This document shows, piece by piece, positions 33,256 through 42,211 of a DNA stretch of 64,000 nucleotides (within the stretch, counting starts at the first letter, position 1; each line of letters opens with the position of its first letter). The stretch is from positions 2,256,001-2,320,000 of the forward strand of contig NZ_CP162129.1 in NCBI RefSeq assembly GCF_040834005.1, in the 5' to 3' direction. Source of the stretch: Paenibacillus sp. PL2-23. GTDB lineage: Bacteria > Bacillota > Bacilli > Paenibacillales > Paenibacillaceae. The translations under genes and the position numbers were made by a program. The notes below the pieces were generated by a model. That model did no database searches. It had not been told where the DNA came from and saw only the letters and a list, made by a program, of their open reading frames with translations.

Positions 33256-34109
33256 TGGACTATCATGGAGGAGAATTGAAGGTTCAAGAACGGGCGGGCT
33301 TGCTTAAAGAGGCTTCAGCATTAAAAAAGAGTGTGCGGGACCACCTTCCAGAAGTCGCGGCGCGGTTCATTGAGCAGCAGGTGATGCTAATCATTGGTCT
33401 AAGGGATGCAAAGGGCCTTGTATGGGCAACGGTCATTTATGGTAGTCCGGGGTTTGTTAAGGCTCTGGATCCAACTACGTTATCTATTTCATCGCTGCCT
33501 TTGACGTCTGATCCTGCCTTTGATGGCATTCGGGCAGGCCAAGCAATTGGTATGCTGGCTATTGATTTTTCCTCGAAGAGACGGATGCGTGTGAATGGCA
33601 AGATTACGTTCGTTCACGAGGGCGGGTTTCAGGTCCAAACAAGCGAGGTTTACGCCAACTGTCCCAAATATATACAATCGCGCTCATTTTCTGAATTCAG
33701 ACCTTTGACCAAAAATAAGCCTATCCTATCGACCCAGCTGAACCAAGAGCAGATGAATCAGATCAGTCAATCCAATACGTTTTTTATTGCGACTTGCAGC
33801 TCAGAGACCGGTGCGGACGCCAGTCATCGAGGAGGTTTAGCAGGATTTGTTCAAGTCGTAGATCAGCGTACATTGCTGGTTCAGGATTATAGGGGTAATG
33901 CAATGTTCAATACGCTGGGGAATATAGAAGCTAACCCTCAAACGGGGCTGCTGTTTCTTGATTTTGAGGCGGGTGACATGCTGCAGATGAATGGAGAGGC
34001 AGCTATACAGTGGACGGGGCTGGAGCGGGCTCTTTGTATTAGAATCAGTCAAATAAGAAGCGTGGCCATGGGCTTCCCACTGAGATGGGAAGCCGATGGC
34101 CACACTTAA
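33255..34109 (+). CDS. Pyridoxamine 5'-phosphate oxidase-like (flavin split-barrel) protein
   Basis: A 284-aa protein. Two split-barrel halves are seen: residues 35-120 (MLIIGLRDAKGLVWATVIYG in outline, then IDFSSKRRMRVNGKI) and 165-260 (FFIATCSSETGADASHRGG, FVQVVDQRTLLVQDYRGNAMFNTLGNI). Double-barrel members bind FMN or F420-like flavins and reduce small molecules. TAATG coupling with the VOC gene indicates an operon. The last 15 codons form an 18-bp inverted repeat, so the C-terminus may be altered. Confidence 0.82.
   Translation: MDYHGGELKVQERAGLLKEASALKKSVRDHLPEVAARFIEQQVMLIIGLRDAKGLVWATVIYGSPGFVKALDPTTLSISSLPLTSDPAFDGIRAGQAIGMLAIDFSSKRRMRVNGKITFVHEGGFQVQTSEVYANCPKYIQSRSFSEFRPLTKNKPILSTQLNQEQMNQISQSNTFFIATCSSETGADASHRGGLAGFVQVVDQRTLLVQDYRGNAMFNTLGNIEANPQTGLLFLDFEAGDMLQMNGEAAIQWTGLERALCIRISQIRSVAMGFPLRWEADGHT
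34062..34103. repeat. 18-bp inverted repeat across the end of a coding region
   Basis: Bases 34062-34079 pair with 34086-34103 with one mismatch around a 6-base loop, ending 3 bases before the stop codon. No T tract follows. Confidence 0.8.
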
Positions 34110-34127
34110 AACTCCCGATAGAAATGT

Positions 34128-36914
34128 TTACGGCACGTATTCGAACTTGACGGCATCGGCCAAGACGTATCCCGTTGTGCCGTCTGTGCGGATCGTCACG
34201 CTGCCGCCGCTAGCCGAGAAGCTGTAAGTCCCAAGTATGTTCCACTGCCCGCCATCGTCCTTCTGATTAATATAGACGGTGTCCGTTCCGCCGTTGTGCA
34301 CAATATCCACCGGAATATTCGCGTCGCGATTGGCGTACTCAGACCACATCATGGATACCCTGTACGTACCCGTTAGCGGCAAAGCCGTCGTAAACGTCAC
34401 GGACTTCGCGCCTTTGTCCTCTTTGTTGTCATGGATATAGTTCGCTCCATAACGATCGCTTCGTGCCGAGGAGACTAACCAAGTGCCGACCATCGTTACA
34501 CCTGCATCCAAGTTATCTACGATGACCGGTTCCGGATTTGGGGTGGTTGATGTCTCTCCAAGCACAAACGATGCTTTAAACATCTTGCCTCTGGCCGCAT
34601 TTACGTTGACCGTCAGCTTAATGGTAGGACTTGTCTGACTAACCGTCACGCCTGGATCGGCCACATACGACACCGCCGAGCGATCCAGCTCCAACTCGAT
34701 CGTGCCCGTATTCGCCTGCGTCGGATCGCTGACGGACAATTCGAGCAATTCGCCATTGCCCGATTCCTTGGTCATGACGGATGCCTTCTTGTTGGATTTG
34801 ATGAAGTCGACTTCATGCGCGCCGTCGGTCCAGAAGTTCGCGCCGACAATACCCAGTATGTTGTCGCGCACCGCCTGCACCTCCGCTGTATTGGCCAGCA
34901 CTTCTATTGACGGGGCAGCAGCGTAAGAGGCAACCTGAGCGCTCGTCTTGTTCGGCAACAACACGTATTCATATGACGCTGCTGAAGGATTGGCGCCATG
35001 GTTGAACCACATGGTCATGTAGTTGTTCGTAATCGAGTGGCTAGGCGTACCCGGACGCGTATTGATCTGGCTCCACTTGCCCGTACGCGCCTCCCTGAGG
35101 GCGTTTATGTCCGCGGTCTGAGGAAAGTAATACCCGATGTCGGAGCCGGGGGGGCTGCCAGCCAGATGCGCCCACTGCACGCCCGTCAGCGTGTCGCTCC
35201 AGCCGAGGGTACTGGACTGGGCGGTTCCGTTAACGGTTAACGTCTCGCTGCCCGCAGCGCTCAGCTTGCGGTTCTCCACGATCGTCTCGACGGCAATGCC
35301 GTCCGTGCTAGTGATACCCGAGCCTAGCGCGACGATCTCATCATCGAACATAAACCAAGATTTGCGCGCGTTCAGCGTACGGCCGCTATAAGTCAAATCC
35401 ATGCCGGATATGCCGTAAAGCCCAGACATTTCCGTGCCGCCAGTCCAATGGTTCACGCTTCGGTGATTACCGATACCCGTTGCGGACAATACGGTCGTTC
35501 CCGGTAGACGATAGCTATTGACCGTAGGCCAGTACCCGTCGCTGTATTGTCCAAGATCTCCGTTATATAGGTTCGTTACCCCAGCGGACGTGTACCATCC
35601 TCTAGCATTCTCGCTGTTGATCGCTTCGTAAGTAGAAATCCGGCTGGAATACATGGCGAGACCGGAGCCATAGCCCGGACGCAGCTGGACGGCGCGATCC
35701 ATGCCGGAATATTGTTTGTACAGAAGAAGCTCGTCAGCCGGCATCACCGATACGTCGGCCGCAATCGATTTAGCGTAGCTTACCAAGGGGATCGTCGCCG
35801 ATTCATAGAAGCTTTGGTAGGTATCCTGCGCAACCCAAGCCTTGGCCATCCTTTTGAAATCGACCGCTTGCTGAGGGGGAGCAACTTTGGCAAGCTGAAG
35901 GATGCTTTGAATCGCGGAATGGCCGGCATCGTGGTCCTGTGAATATTCTCTTGATATTTCCCTGCCTCTTACGTTATCCATTATCGCGCCTTTGTATATC
36001 AATGGCTGATAGGCATCGTATACCCAGCGCCAGACGTTAGCGAGATCCGGGTCCGTCACTTGCCATGTCGTGCCCTGCAGCAGGTTCAGCAGCTCGCTCA
36101 TTGTTTTGATGAGTGGAAGTCCGTAACCGCCGGTGTAAGGAAATCTTGTATGCTGGATGAACGAGCCGTCCGCATAAAAACCGTCGCCGCTCGTCACGTA
36201 ATCGAAGATTTGAGACAAGCCGTCCCGTGTCGCGACAAGTTTGGCCGGATCTTTGACAAGGACGCCTCTAATGCCCACTATAAGCGCTTTCCACGAACGA
36301 TTGGCTCCCGTCAGCGTCACAGCTGGCGTAAATTTTTCCACGGATGCCGCATAGTTTGCGATCTGCGCCGGACTAAGCGAATCGTACATAAGCACGACGA
36401 TATCATTAAGCTGCAGCGGTATGCCGATCTGCCAATCCCACCAGTTGCTCGTGCCGCTCGGCGTCGTCGTCACGTTCTCGTGATAACGGGTCGCGTACAT
36501 ATAGTCCAGCGCCTGGACGATATCCGTCTCCAGAACGGTATTTCCGTTCAGCCCCGAGCCCTCTGTGGAATAGGCCAGCGCCATAACCCGCAAGCGTTCG
36601 TAGGTCTGCCTAATATGCACAGAGTTTCCCGTACTCGCTATATTGCTCCAAAGGGACGTACGATTCGATGACGTATTCATGGACGACCAATAACCCTGCG
36701 CATCCGTGGTGAGCTTCGCCACAGCCGCCGCAATGTCGGGATCCGTATTGTCTAATCCTTCCCCTCCGGTAAGCAGTACTCGCCAATTTTCCCTCATGGA
36801 GTCGAACTCGTCGCTCGCATAGGCCTTTCCCACTGGCCAACCTCCTATCGACGAGAGTGCCAATAGCATGATCAACATAATCCAACCGCCCTTCTTCGTC
36901 ATCTTCTTCTTCAT
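34128..36914 (-). CDS. Secreted polysaccharide lyase family 8 (hyaluronate/chondroitin/xanthan lyase)
   Basis: A 928-aa protein. A signal peptide (residues 1-33, ending AYAS) is followed by the PL8 alpha/alpha toroid (about 40-400): NWWDWQIGIPLQLND and the catalytic DGSFIQHTRFPYTGGYG, with His and Tyr. The central beta-sandwich supports (about 410-780) come next, then a C-terminal golvesin-like/lectin-type domain (about 795-928) after a Pro/Thr linker. The enzyme cleaves uronic-acid polysaccharides by beta-elimination outside the cell; which polymer cannot be told. The start is ATG 36914 behind GAGGAGG, with a cre site upstream. It stands alone. Confidence 0.92.
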   Translation of the reverse strand: MKKKMTKKGGWIMLIMLLALSSIGGWPVGKAYASDEFDSMRENWRVLLTGGEGLDNTDPDIAAAVAKLTTDAQGYWSSMNTSSNRTSLWSNIASTGNSVHIRQTYERLRVMALAYSTEGSGLNGNTVLETDIVQALDYMYATRYHENVTTTPSGTSNWWDWQIGIPLQLNDIVVLMYDSLSPAQIANYAASVEKFTPAVTLTGANRSWKALIVGIRGVLVKDPAKLVATRDGLSQIFDYVTSGDGFYADGSFIQHTRFPYTGGYGLPLIKTMSELLNLLQGTTWQVTDPDLANVWRWVYDAYQPLIYKGAIMDNVRGREISREYSQDHDAGHSAIQSILQLAKVAPPQQAVDFKRMAKAWVAQDTYQSFYESATIPLVSYAKSIAADVSVMPADELLLYKQYSGMDRAVQLRPGYGSGLAMYSSRISTYEAINSENARGWYTSAGVTNLYNGDLGQYSDGYWPTVNSYRLPGTTVLSATGIGNHRSVNHWTGGTEMSGLYGISGMDLTYSGRTLNARKSWFMFDDEIVALGSGITSTDGIAVETIVENRKLSAAGSETLTVNGTAQSSTLGWSDTLTGVQWAHLAGSPPGSDIGYYFPQTADINALREARTGKWSQINTRPGTPSHSITNNYMTMWFNHGANPSAASYEYVLLPNKTSAQVASYAAAPSIEVLANTAEVQAVRDNILGIVGANFWTDGAHEVDFIKSNKKASVMTKESGNGELLELSVSDPTQANTGTIELELDRSAVSYVADPGVTVSQTSPTIKLTVNVNAARGKMFKASFVLGETSTTPNPEPVIVDNLDAGVTMVGTWLVSSARSDRYGANYIHDNKEDKGAKSVTFTTALPLTGTYRVSMMWSEYANRDANIPVDIVHNGGTDTVYINQKDDGGQWNILGTYSFSASGGSVTIRTDGTTGYVLADAVKFEYVP

Positions 36915-36937
36915 TCATTTCATCCTCCTCATCAAAT

Positions 36938-36952
36938 ATAAAGCGCTTTCAA
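36938..36952 (-). promoter_or_regulatory. Catabolite-responsive (cre) site
   Basis: The minus strand reads TTGAAAGCGCTTTAT, a full match to WTGAAARCGYTTWWN, 24-38 bases before the lyase start codon. It implies CcpA control when preferred sugars are present. Confidence 0.7.
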
Positions 36953-37095
36953 CGGATATTATAATGGAGGGTACTATCCCATCGAAACCATCCCGAATCG
37001 AGAAATGGTATTCGATTTCGAGATGGTAAGCGTAATGTTGAAGCGGAAGATCGTGACGTCGAAGAAAGCTCTTTCATTGCGGCTCCCCAAAAAGA

Positions 37096-37124
37096 AACCA
37101 CTTCTCCGGATTGGAGAAGTGGTT
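37096..37124 (-). terminator. Terminator of gdhA
   Basis: A perfect 12-bp stem (AACCACTTCTCC with its complement) and 5-base loop, followed on the minus strand by TTCTTTTTGG; 12 bases after the gdhA stop codon. Confidence 0.85.
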
Positions 37125-37135
37125 GTGCAAGGTAC

Positions 37136-38518
37136 TTAGACGCCCTGAGCAATCATGGCGTCGGCGACTTTAACGAAGCCGGCGATGTTCGCGCCGACCA
37201 CCAGGTTGCCTGGAACGCCGTAATCCTGGGAGGCCTTCAAGCTTTCGCTGTAGATGTTGTGCATAATCTGCTGCAGCTTGAGATCGACCTCTTCCATTGT
37301 CCAGGCCAGTCTAGCGCTGTTCTGCGCCATCTCGAGAGCGGAGACGGATACGCCGCCCGCGTTCGCCGCTTTGGCTGGGGCAAACAGGACGTTGTTGTCG
37401 AGGAACACGTCGATCGCTTCCAAGGTGGAAGGCATGTTGGCGCCTTCACCGACGGCCTTGACTCCGTTGCGGACAAGCAGCTCGGCAGAGAGCTTGTTGA
37501 TTTCGTTCTGCGTCGCGCACGGAAGCGCAATATCGCAGGCAATCGTCCAAATGCCCGAGCAGCCTTCAACGTAGACAGCATCGGGATGCTCCAGGACATA
37601 GTCCTGGCATCTCCGGTATTCGACCTCTTTGAGCCGTTTGATCGTATCCAGGTTAATGCCGGCTTGATGATAGATATATCCGCTGGAGTCGCTGCAGGCA
37701 ACGACCTTTGCCCCAAGCTGCATCGCTTTCTCCATGGCGTAGATGGATACGTTGCCCGACCCCGACACAACGACTGTGCTTCCATTGAAGCCAAGCCCTG
37801 CGCTCTTGAGCATTTCTTCCACGAAGTAGACAGCTCCGTAGCCTGTCGCTTCCTTCCGGCCAAGACTGCCGCCGTAGCCGATTCCTTTGCCGGTCAGAAC
37901 ACCTGCCTCGTATGCGCCGACCAGCTTCTTGTATTGCCCGAACATATAGCCGATTTCTCTGGCGCCGACGCCGATGTCGCCAGCCGGCACGTCGGTGTCG
38001 GGACCGATATGCTTGCTAAGCTCGGTCATGAAGCTTTGGCAGAATCGCATAATTTCCAGGTCTGATTTGCCCCTTGGATCGAAGTCCGCCCCGCCCTTGC
38101 CGCCGCCGATCGACTGGCCAGTCAATGCATTTTTGAATATTTGCTCGAACCCCAGAAACTTAATGATGCTTGCGTTAACGGAAGGATGGAACCGCAGACC
38201 GCCCTTGTAAGGGCCGATCGCATTGCTGAATTGCACACGATATCCCCGATTTACTCTTATCTTGCCGGTGTCATCCGTCCAAGGCACGCGGAACGAAATT
38301 AACCGGTCGGGCTCGACCAGCCGGTCTAATACGGCATGCTCCATATATTTGGGCTTTTGCGAGAGGACAGGAATGAGGGAGATCAGCACCTCTCTCACCG
38401 CTTGATGAAATTCAACCTCGCTGGGATTCCGTTCTTGAACGGTTTCAAGCAATTGATTAATGTAACGATGGGCGTTATCCGTACCTAATGTTTGTTCGAC
38501 GAATTGCACGAGACTCAT
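37136..38518 (-). CDS. gdhA: NADP-specific glutamate dehydrogenase
   Basis: A 460-aa protein. It forms glutamate from 2-oxoglutarate and ammonium. The family block GGGKGGADFDPRGKSDLEIM in outline carries the catalytic lysine; the nucleotide site is VVVSGSGNVSIYAMEKAM. FRVPWTDDTGKIRVNRGYRVQFSNAIGPYKGGLRFHPSVN in outline is typical of the hexameric bacterial enzymes (about 450 aa). AAGGAGTGG precedes ATG 38518. It is divergent from a GltC-like LysR gene, its probable regulator, and ends at a strong terminator. Confidence 0.95.
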   Translation of the reverse strand: MSLVQFVEQTLGTDNAHRYINQLLETVQERNPSEVEFHQAVREVLISLIPVLSQKPKYMEHAVLDRLVEPDRLISFRVPWTDDTGKIRVNRGYRVQFSNAIGPYKGGLRFHPSVNASIIKFLGFEQIFKNALTGQSIGGGKGGADFDPRGKSDLEIMRFCQSFMTELSKHIGPDTDVPAGDIGVGAREIGYMFGQYKKLVGAYEAGVLTGKGIGYGGSLGRKEATGYGAVYFVEEMLKSAGLGFNGSTVVVSGSGNVSIYAMEKAMQLGAKVVACSDSSGYIYHQAGINLDTIKRLKEVEYRRCQDYVLEHPDAVYVEGCSGIWTIACDIALPCATQNEINKLSAELLVRNGVKAVGEGANMPSTLEAIDVFLDNNVLFAPAKAANAGGVSVSALEMAQNSARLAWTMEEVDLKLQQIMHNIYSESLKASQDYGVPGNLVVGANIAGFVKVADAMIAQGV

Positions 38519-38668
38519 AACGATACCACTCCTTATAGCAGCTGGTCCAACAGCCTATTTCTCATTCGTAATGAAGTAGTTTAATATTAATATCAAATAA
38601 TTCATCGCAACAATATATAGATCGGATAAAGTTGATGCGTTTTGCGCATAAGGGATGGGAGGGTTTCG

Positions 38669-39562
38669 GTGGACATTAGAGGGATGCGTTATTTTTTAGA
38701 AGTGGCCAAGCGGGAGCATGTAACGGAAGCGGCTCATGCGCTGCATGTCGCACAGTCCTCTGTCAGCAGGCAGCTGGCCCAGTTGGAAAGCGAGCTGGGA
38801 GTTGATCTGTTCATACGTAAAGGCAGGAGAGTGAAGCTGACACCCATTGGCCATATCCTGCTGCGGCGAGTGGAGCAGATGATGCATTTGCTTAACGAGA
38901 CGGAGAGAGAGATGAAGGAATACCTGGATCCGGAAAAAGGAGTCGTTCGTATCGCTTTCCCGATCAGTCTGGCGGCGCATGTGCTGCCGAAGGCGATTTA
39001 TGCCTTTCGTAAACGGTACCCGGAAGCTAAATTTCAGATGAGACAAGCCCTCTATGGCGATCTTATTGAAGGCGTTATTCAAGGCGAATTTAATCTGGCC
39101 ATGATTGCTCCGCTGCCGCCAGAGGATACCCAGCTCCAGCAGAAGCTGCTGTTCACGGAGCGCATCGTTGCGCTGCTGCCTTTGCAGCATCCGCTTGCGG
39201 ATCGGCCTCATATTGGATTGTCGGAGATGAAGGACGAATCGTTTGTTACGCTGCCCGAAGGGACGATCTTCCGAAAGATCGTATTAAATGCGTGCCATGA
39301 ACTGGGGTTTACTCCGCATATCGCCTTCGAAGGGGACGATATAGACGCGTTGAAGGGACTCGTGTCGGCAGGCCTGGGCATTGCGCTAATGCCCGAGGTC
39401 ACCTTGGTGGATAACTTCCCGCAGTCGACTGTCAAAATACCAATAAGGAATCCCGAGGTGACCCGAAGCATCGGAATCATATGCCCGGCCCAGCGCAAAT
39501 TGCTGCCGACAGAGGAGCTGTTTTATAACTTTCTTTCGGAGTTTTATTCGCAGGATTTGTGA
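38669..39562 (+). CDS. LysR-family regulator, GltC-like
   Basis: A 297-aa protein. The winged helix at residues 1-60 (MRYFLEVAKREHVTEAAHALHVAQSSVSRQL in outline) and the whole effector domain follow the B. subtilis GltC pattern: EYLDPEKGVVRIAFPISLAAHVLPK, FTERIVALLPLQHPL, LVSAGLGIALMPE. GltC controls glutamate synthase in answer to 2-oxoglutarate and glutamate. Here the divergent neighbour is glutamate dehydrogenase, 150 bases away. I start at GTG 38669 (GGGAGGG spaced 5 nt). The reading from 38642 adds nine unlikely residues. Confidence 0.9.
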   Translation: MDIRGMRYFLEVAKREHVTEAAHALHVAQSSVSRQLAQLESELGVDLFIRKGRRVKLTPIGHILLRRVEQMMHLLNETEREMKEYLDPEKGVVRIAFPISLAAHVLPKAIYAFRKRYPEAKFQMRQALYGDLIEGVIQGEFNLAMIAPLPPEDTQLQQKLLFTERIVALLPLQHPLADRPHIGLSEMKDESFVTLPEGTIFRKIVLNACHELGFTPHIAFEGDDIDALKGLVSAGLGIALMPEVTLVDNFPQSTVKIPIRNPEVTRSIGIICPAQRKLLPTEELFYNFLSEFYSQDL

Positions 39563-39584
39563 CACGGAGAAGAGCGCTATCGCT

Positions 39585-39622
39585 GACGCTGCCTGGGGTG
39601 CTTATAAGCAGGCAGCGTCTTT
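39585..39622 (+). terminator. Terminator of LysR gene
   Basis: A perfect 10-bp stem, GACGCTGCCT at 39585-39594 with AGGCAGCGTC at 39610-39619, then TTT. Confidence 0.65.
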
Positions 39623-39640
39623 GAATGGTCTTGAGTACTG

Positions 39641-40108
39641 CTAACGAGCCACATTGTCGTCAGGTGCCTTGTCAGCCACAAGATTTAATTCGATGCCATG
39701 CTCAAGCCATGCCTTAAGTCCGCAAAGCACCATCGTATAGCCGCCCATATCATCAATGGCTCGGCTTATGATCTCTTCATTATTTCCTGTAAAACCGAAG
39801 CTTGTAATGGTAACGAGAGTTCCGCTTTCCTCTATAGGGATAAATATCCATTCCGTTTCGGTGCGATCCGACCATTCTATTCGGAATCTATTATTTTCTT
39901 CCATTTCCTTTACTTTCAAAATATCTGAAACACCATACATCTCCCAGTCCCATCTGACGGTGGTTCCTGCTTGTAATCTTCCGCTGCTTTTGGTGAACCA
40001 AAATTTTGTAGTCACGTCCGGATCGATAAAAGCCTCAAAAACCGTATCAACTGGTTTTCTGATAAGCATTTGCGTTTTAACAACTGGATTTACACGCCAC
40101 TGTTCCAT
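39641..40108 (-). CDS. SRPBCC/AHSA1-family protein
   Basis: A 155-aa protein. The START/Bet v1-like fold is shown by IRKPVDTVFEAFIDPDVTTKFWFTKSSG at the N-terminus, FRIEWSDRTETEWIFIPIEESGTLVTI in the middle and the long C-terminal helix GGYTMVLCGLKAWLEHGIEL (all in outline). AHSA1-like members are thought to bind small hydrophobic ligands; function unknown. GGAGGG precedes ATG 40108. It is divergent from a WYL regulator that may control it. Confidence 0.88.
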   Translation of the reverse strand: MEQWRVNPVVKTQMLIRKPVDTVFEAFIDPDVTTKFWFTKSSGRLQAGTTVRWDWEMYGVSDILKVKEMEENNRFRIEWSDRTETEWIFIPIEESGTLVTITSFGFTGNNEEIISRAIDDMGGYTMVLCGLKAWLEHGIELNLVADKAPDDNVAR

Positions 40109-40258
40109 ATCCTTTTCTCCCTCCGACTTGGAATTAGCTTCGTCTTACTGTAAACCTTTTTCTATCATACCACCAAAGCGGTGTAAAGAAGTTCATGCTC
40201 TGTGAAAAATAGTATAATATAAACGTGATTACATCGTAGCCTGAGGAGGGCGTTGTCA

Positions 40259-41194
40259 TTGAAGCTCCAACGAATGCTTGGCATCATCATGCTTTTGCTC
40301 AGCCGGAAGAGAGTGGGAGCTCAGGAGCTGGCTAAGCGGTTTGAGGTGTCGCTGCGGACCATATATAGGGATATGGAGTCGATAAACGCTGCGGGTGTAC
40401 CTATTGCGTCATTTGCCGGAATAGAAGGCGGCTATGAGATTATGCACGAATACCGTATAGAAAGACAGCTTGTCACTCTTGATGACCTCACGTCAATCGT
40501 AACGGCTCTTAAGGGCATGCAGTCGACCTTGCAGGATGAGCACTTAGATCAGCTGCTTGCAAAGATGAACGCATTGATTGCCAGGCAGGAACAGCAACGT
40601 CTTGAACGAACAGGTGAGCAAATATTAATAGGCTTGAGTCCGTGGACAAGAGTGGCGGCGGACAGGGATAAGCTGGTCGAGCTGCGGCTGGCTGCCAGAA
40701 ATAGACAAGTCGTATGGTTGGACTATACGAATCCCCAAGGGGACACCGTAGAGAGGGCGGTTGAGCCGATTGGGCTTGCATGGAAAGGAAGCGCATGGTA
40801 TTTGTACGCCTACTGTCGGCTTAGGAATAGCTATCGGATTTTCAAGCTGTCCCGTATTCGGAAGCTCTGTGTCGACATGGAGGTATTCCCGGAACGGAAG
40901 GAGAGGCTGGAGGATTTGGACGCCGACTGGGGGAGGTGGAATGCGGGCTCGTATATGACGATTGTCCTGCGTTTTCATCCAAGCGTCAAAGTGCGGGTGG
41001 AGGAGTTTTTTGACTCGGAGGAAATAAAGCTTGAGGAGGATGGATGGCTCCTGGTCAGGTCTGAGTTTCCTGAGGATGAATGGCTTTATAGCATGCTGCT
41101 GAGCTATGGTGCAAATGTTCGCGTGCTGGAGCCATTGTCTCTCGCTGACAAAATCAGCAGCCAAGCAAGACGGATTGTTGAAATGTATCTGTAA
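40259..41194 (+). CDS. YafY-type WYL-domain transcriptional regulator
   Basis: A 311-aa protein. The N-terminal HTH_11 (GAQELAKRFEVSLRTIYRDMESI, about residues 17-40) is followed by a WYL domain (about 135-215, with RQVVWLDYTNPQGDTVERAVEPIGLAWKGSAWYLYAYC in outline) and a WCX end. It probably senses a nucleic-acid or small ligand. TTG 40259 is the start, since GAGGAGGG ends 8 nt before it; TTG 40253 is too close. Likely target: the divergent SRPBCC gene or the DinB gene 110 bases downstream. Confidence 0.88.
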   Translation: MKLQRMLGIIMLLLSRKRVGAQELAKRFEVSLRTIYRDMESINAAGVPIASFAGIEGGYEIMHEYRIERQLVTLDDLTSIVTALKGMQSTLQDEHLDQLLAKMNALIARQEQQRLERTGEQILIGLSPWTRVAADRDKLVELRLAARNRQVVWLDYTNPQGDTVERAVEPIGLAWKGSAWYLYAYCRLRNSYRIFKLSRIRKLCVDMEVFPERKERLEDLDADWGRWNAGSYMTIVLRFHPSVKVRVEEFFDSEEIKLEEDGWLLVRSEFPEDEWLYSMLLSYGANVRVLEPLSLADKISSQARRIVEMYL

Positions 41195-41304
41195 TTTCTA
41201 TGTAAACCCACATTTCACTGACAATATGCTGTCAGTTGTTTTCCTTTATTCTAAGTCTGCTAGGCTGTTATGAAGCATGAACATTAAACGGGGAGGCTAT
41301 ACTC

Positions 41305-41811
41305 ATGATGTACACATCACTGCAACAATTTATTGCTGATTATTCGAATGAAGCGGAAGGGACGCAAAAGCTGCTGGATTTGTTGACCGACGAAGCTTTA
41401 GGTCAAGAAGTGTCTCCAGGCTATCGGACGCTCGGTAGACTGGCTTGGCATATCGTAACTACAGTTCCAGAGATGCTTCAACGCACGGGGCTGCAATTCG
41501 ATGCTCCTTACGCGCATGCAGAGGCGCCAGTATCAGCAACGGAAATAGCCGCAACCTACAGGAGCGCCGTACAATCCATGCTGGAGGCGCTTCGTTCCCA
41601 ATGGACGGATGAAACCTTGCAGCATGAGGTCAATTTGTATGGAGACCTTTGGAGGAATGGGTATTCCTTACATGTATTTCTCATGCACGAGGTTCACCAT
41701 CGCGGTCAAATGACGATCTTGATGCGGCAAGCGGGGTTAACATTGCCTGGCATGTATGGTCCAGCGAAGGAAGAATGGACCGCAATGGGTATGGAAGCTC
41801 CTGTTGTGTAG
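41305..41811 (+). CDS. DinB/YfiT-family putative metalloenzyme
   Basis: A 168-aa four-helix bundle protein. Three metal-ligand His are seen: one in RLAWHIVT, two in HEVHHRGQMTIL, the usual DinB_2 pattern. Members such as bacillithiol S-transferase-like proteins move thiols to electrophiles, but many are of unknown activity. GGGGAGG precedes ATG 41305. Co-directed with the WYL gene and possibly under its control. Confidence 0.85.
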   Translation: MMYTSLQQFIADYSNEAEGTQKLLDLLTDEALGQEVSPGYRTLGRLAWHIVTTVPEMLQRTGLQFDAPYAHAEAPVSATEIAATYRSAVQSMLEALRSQWTDETLQHEVNLYGDLWRNGYSLHVFLMHEVHHRGQMTILMRQAGLTLPGMYGPAKEEWTAMGMEAPVV

Positions 41812-41871
41812 CTTGGAGCTGGGGCTTGATGTTGAGCTTGATTGGACGAGACAGCTTAAGTCAGGCGCTAG

Positions 41872-41901
41872 TTGAGTAGGGAGTATAGATTTGTGTATAA
41901 T
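41872..41901 (+). promoter_or_regulatory. Promoter of short leader RNA
   Basis: TTGAGT (41872-41877), 18 bases, TATAAT (41896-41901). The -10 region TGTGTATAATG differs by one base from the 11-bp repeat at the main carotenoid promoter. Confidence 0.5.
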
Positions 41902-41907
41902 GGCTAT

Positions 41908-41980
41908 GTTACTAAACAATACGTGGCGAAGTACGCCCCAGGGATTCTGCAATCGCAGCAGAGACCCAGGGGCTTTTTTA
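41908..41980 (+). ncRNA. Short terminated leader or sRNA
   Basis: About 73 nt between the promoter and an intrinsic terminator: hairpin GGCG-AAGTA-CGCC, then GCCCCAGGG (41935-41943) pairing with CCCAGGGGC (41965-41973, one A-A mismatch) and six T. It could be an attenuator for the small gene at 42009 or a free small RNA. No known riboswitch recognised. Confidence 0.4.
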
Positions 41981-42008
41981 TTTTATTTTGATCAGAGAGG
42001 TGATTAGG

Positions 42009-42161
42009 ATGAGCTGCGAGATTGAGCATGAGAAGTGGATTAAAGGGCACTTAAAACGCCGCGAGGGAGAACGAAAAGATGCGCTTAAGCGGGGACATTG
42101 GTGCTACTACAATGTGACCATTTTGCGAGAGTTGAACGAAATATCGTTCAAAGTGACATAG
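42009..42161 (+). pseudogene. Truncated regulator-like gene (N-terminal fragment)
   Basis: A 50-aa frame behind GAGAGGTGATTAGG: MSCEIEHEKWIKGHLKRR, then EGERKDALKRGHW. The spacing of K-W, H, R, L and G resembles residues 9-35 of the protein at 20523-21182 (DKWLNFHI, KRKELLNKGLSH). The match stops after GHW, and the frame ends at TAG 42159. It is probably a broken member of the same family; as a short stand-alone gene it is less likely. Confidence 0.45.
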
Positions 42162-42211
42162 CGGCTGCAAGCCTGCCATGTGAGCGTCCGAATGGGCAGT
42201 TTGGCAGTATG

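Noticed and set aside
36060..36671. 203-codon open frame opposite the PL8 lyase
   Set aside because: Antisense to the conserved catalytic domain; no family pattern or start site.
37259..38065. 268-codon open frame opposite gdhA
   Set aside because: Lies wholly antisense to a conserved enzyme gene in GC-rich sequence, with no start signal or family pattern.
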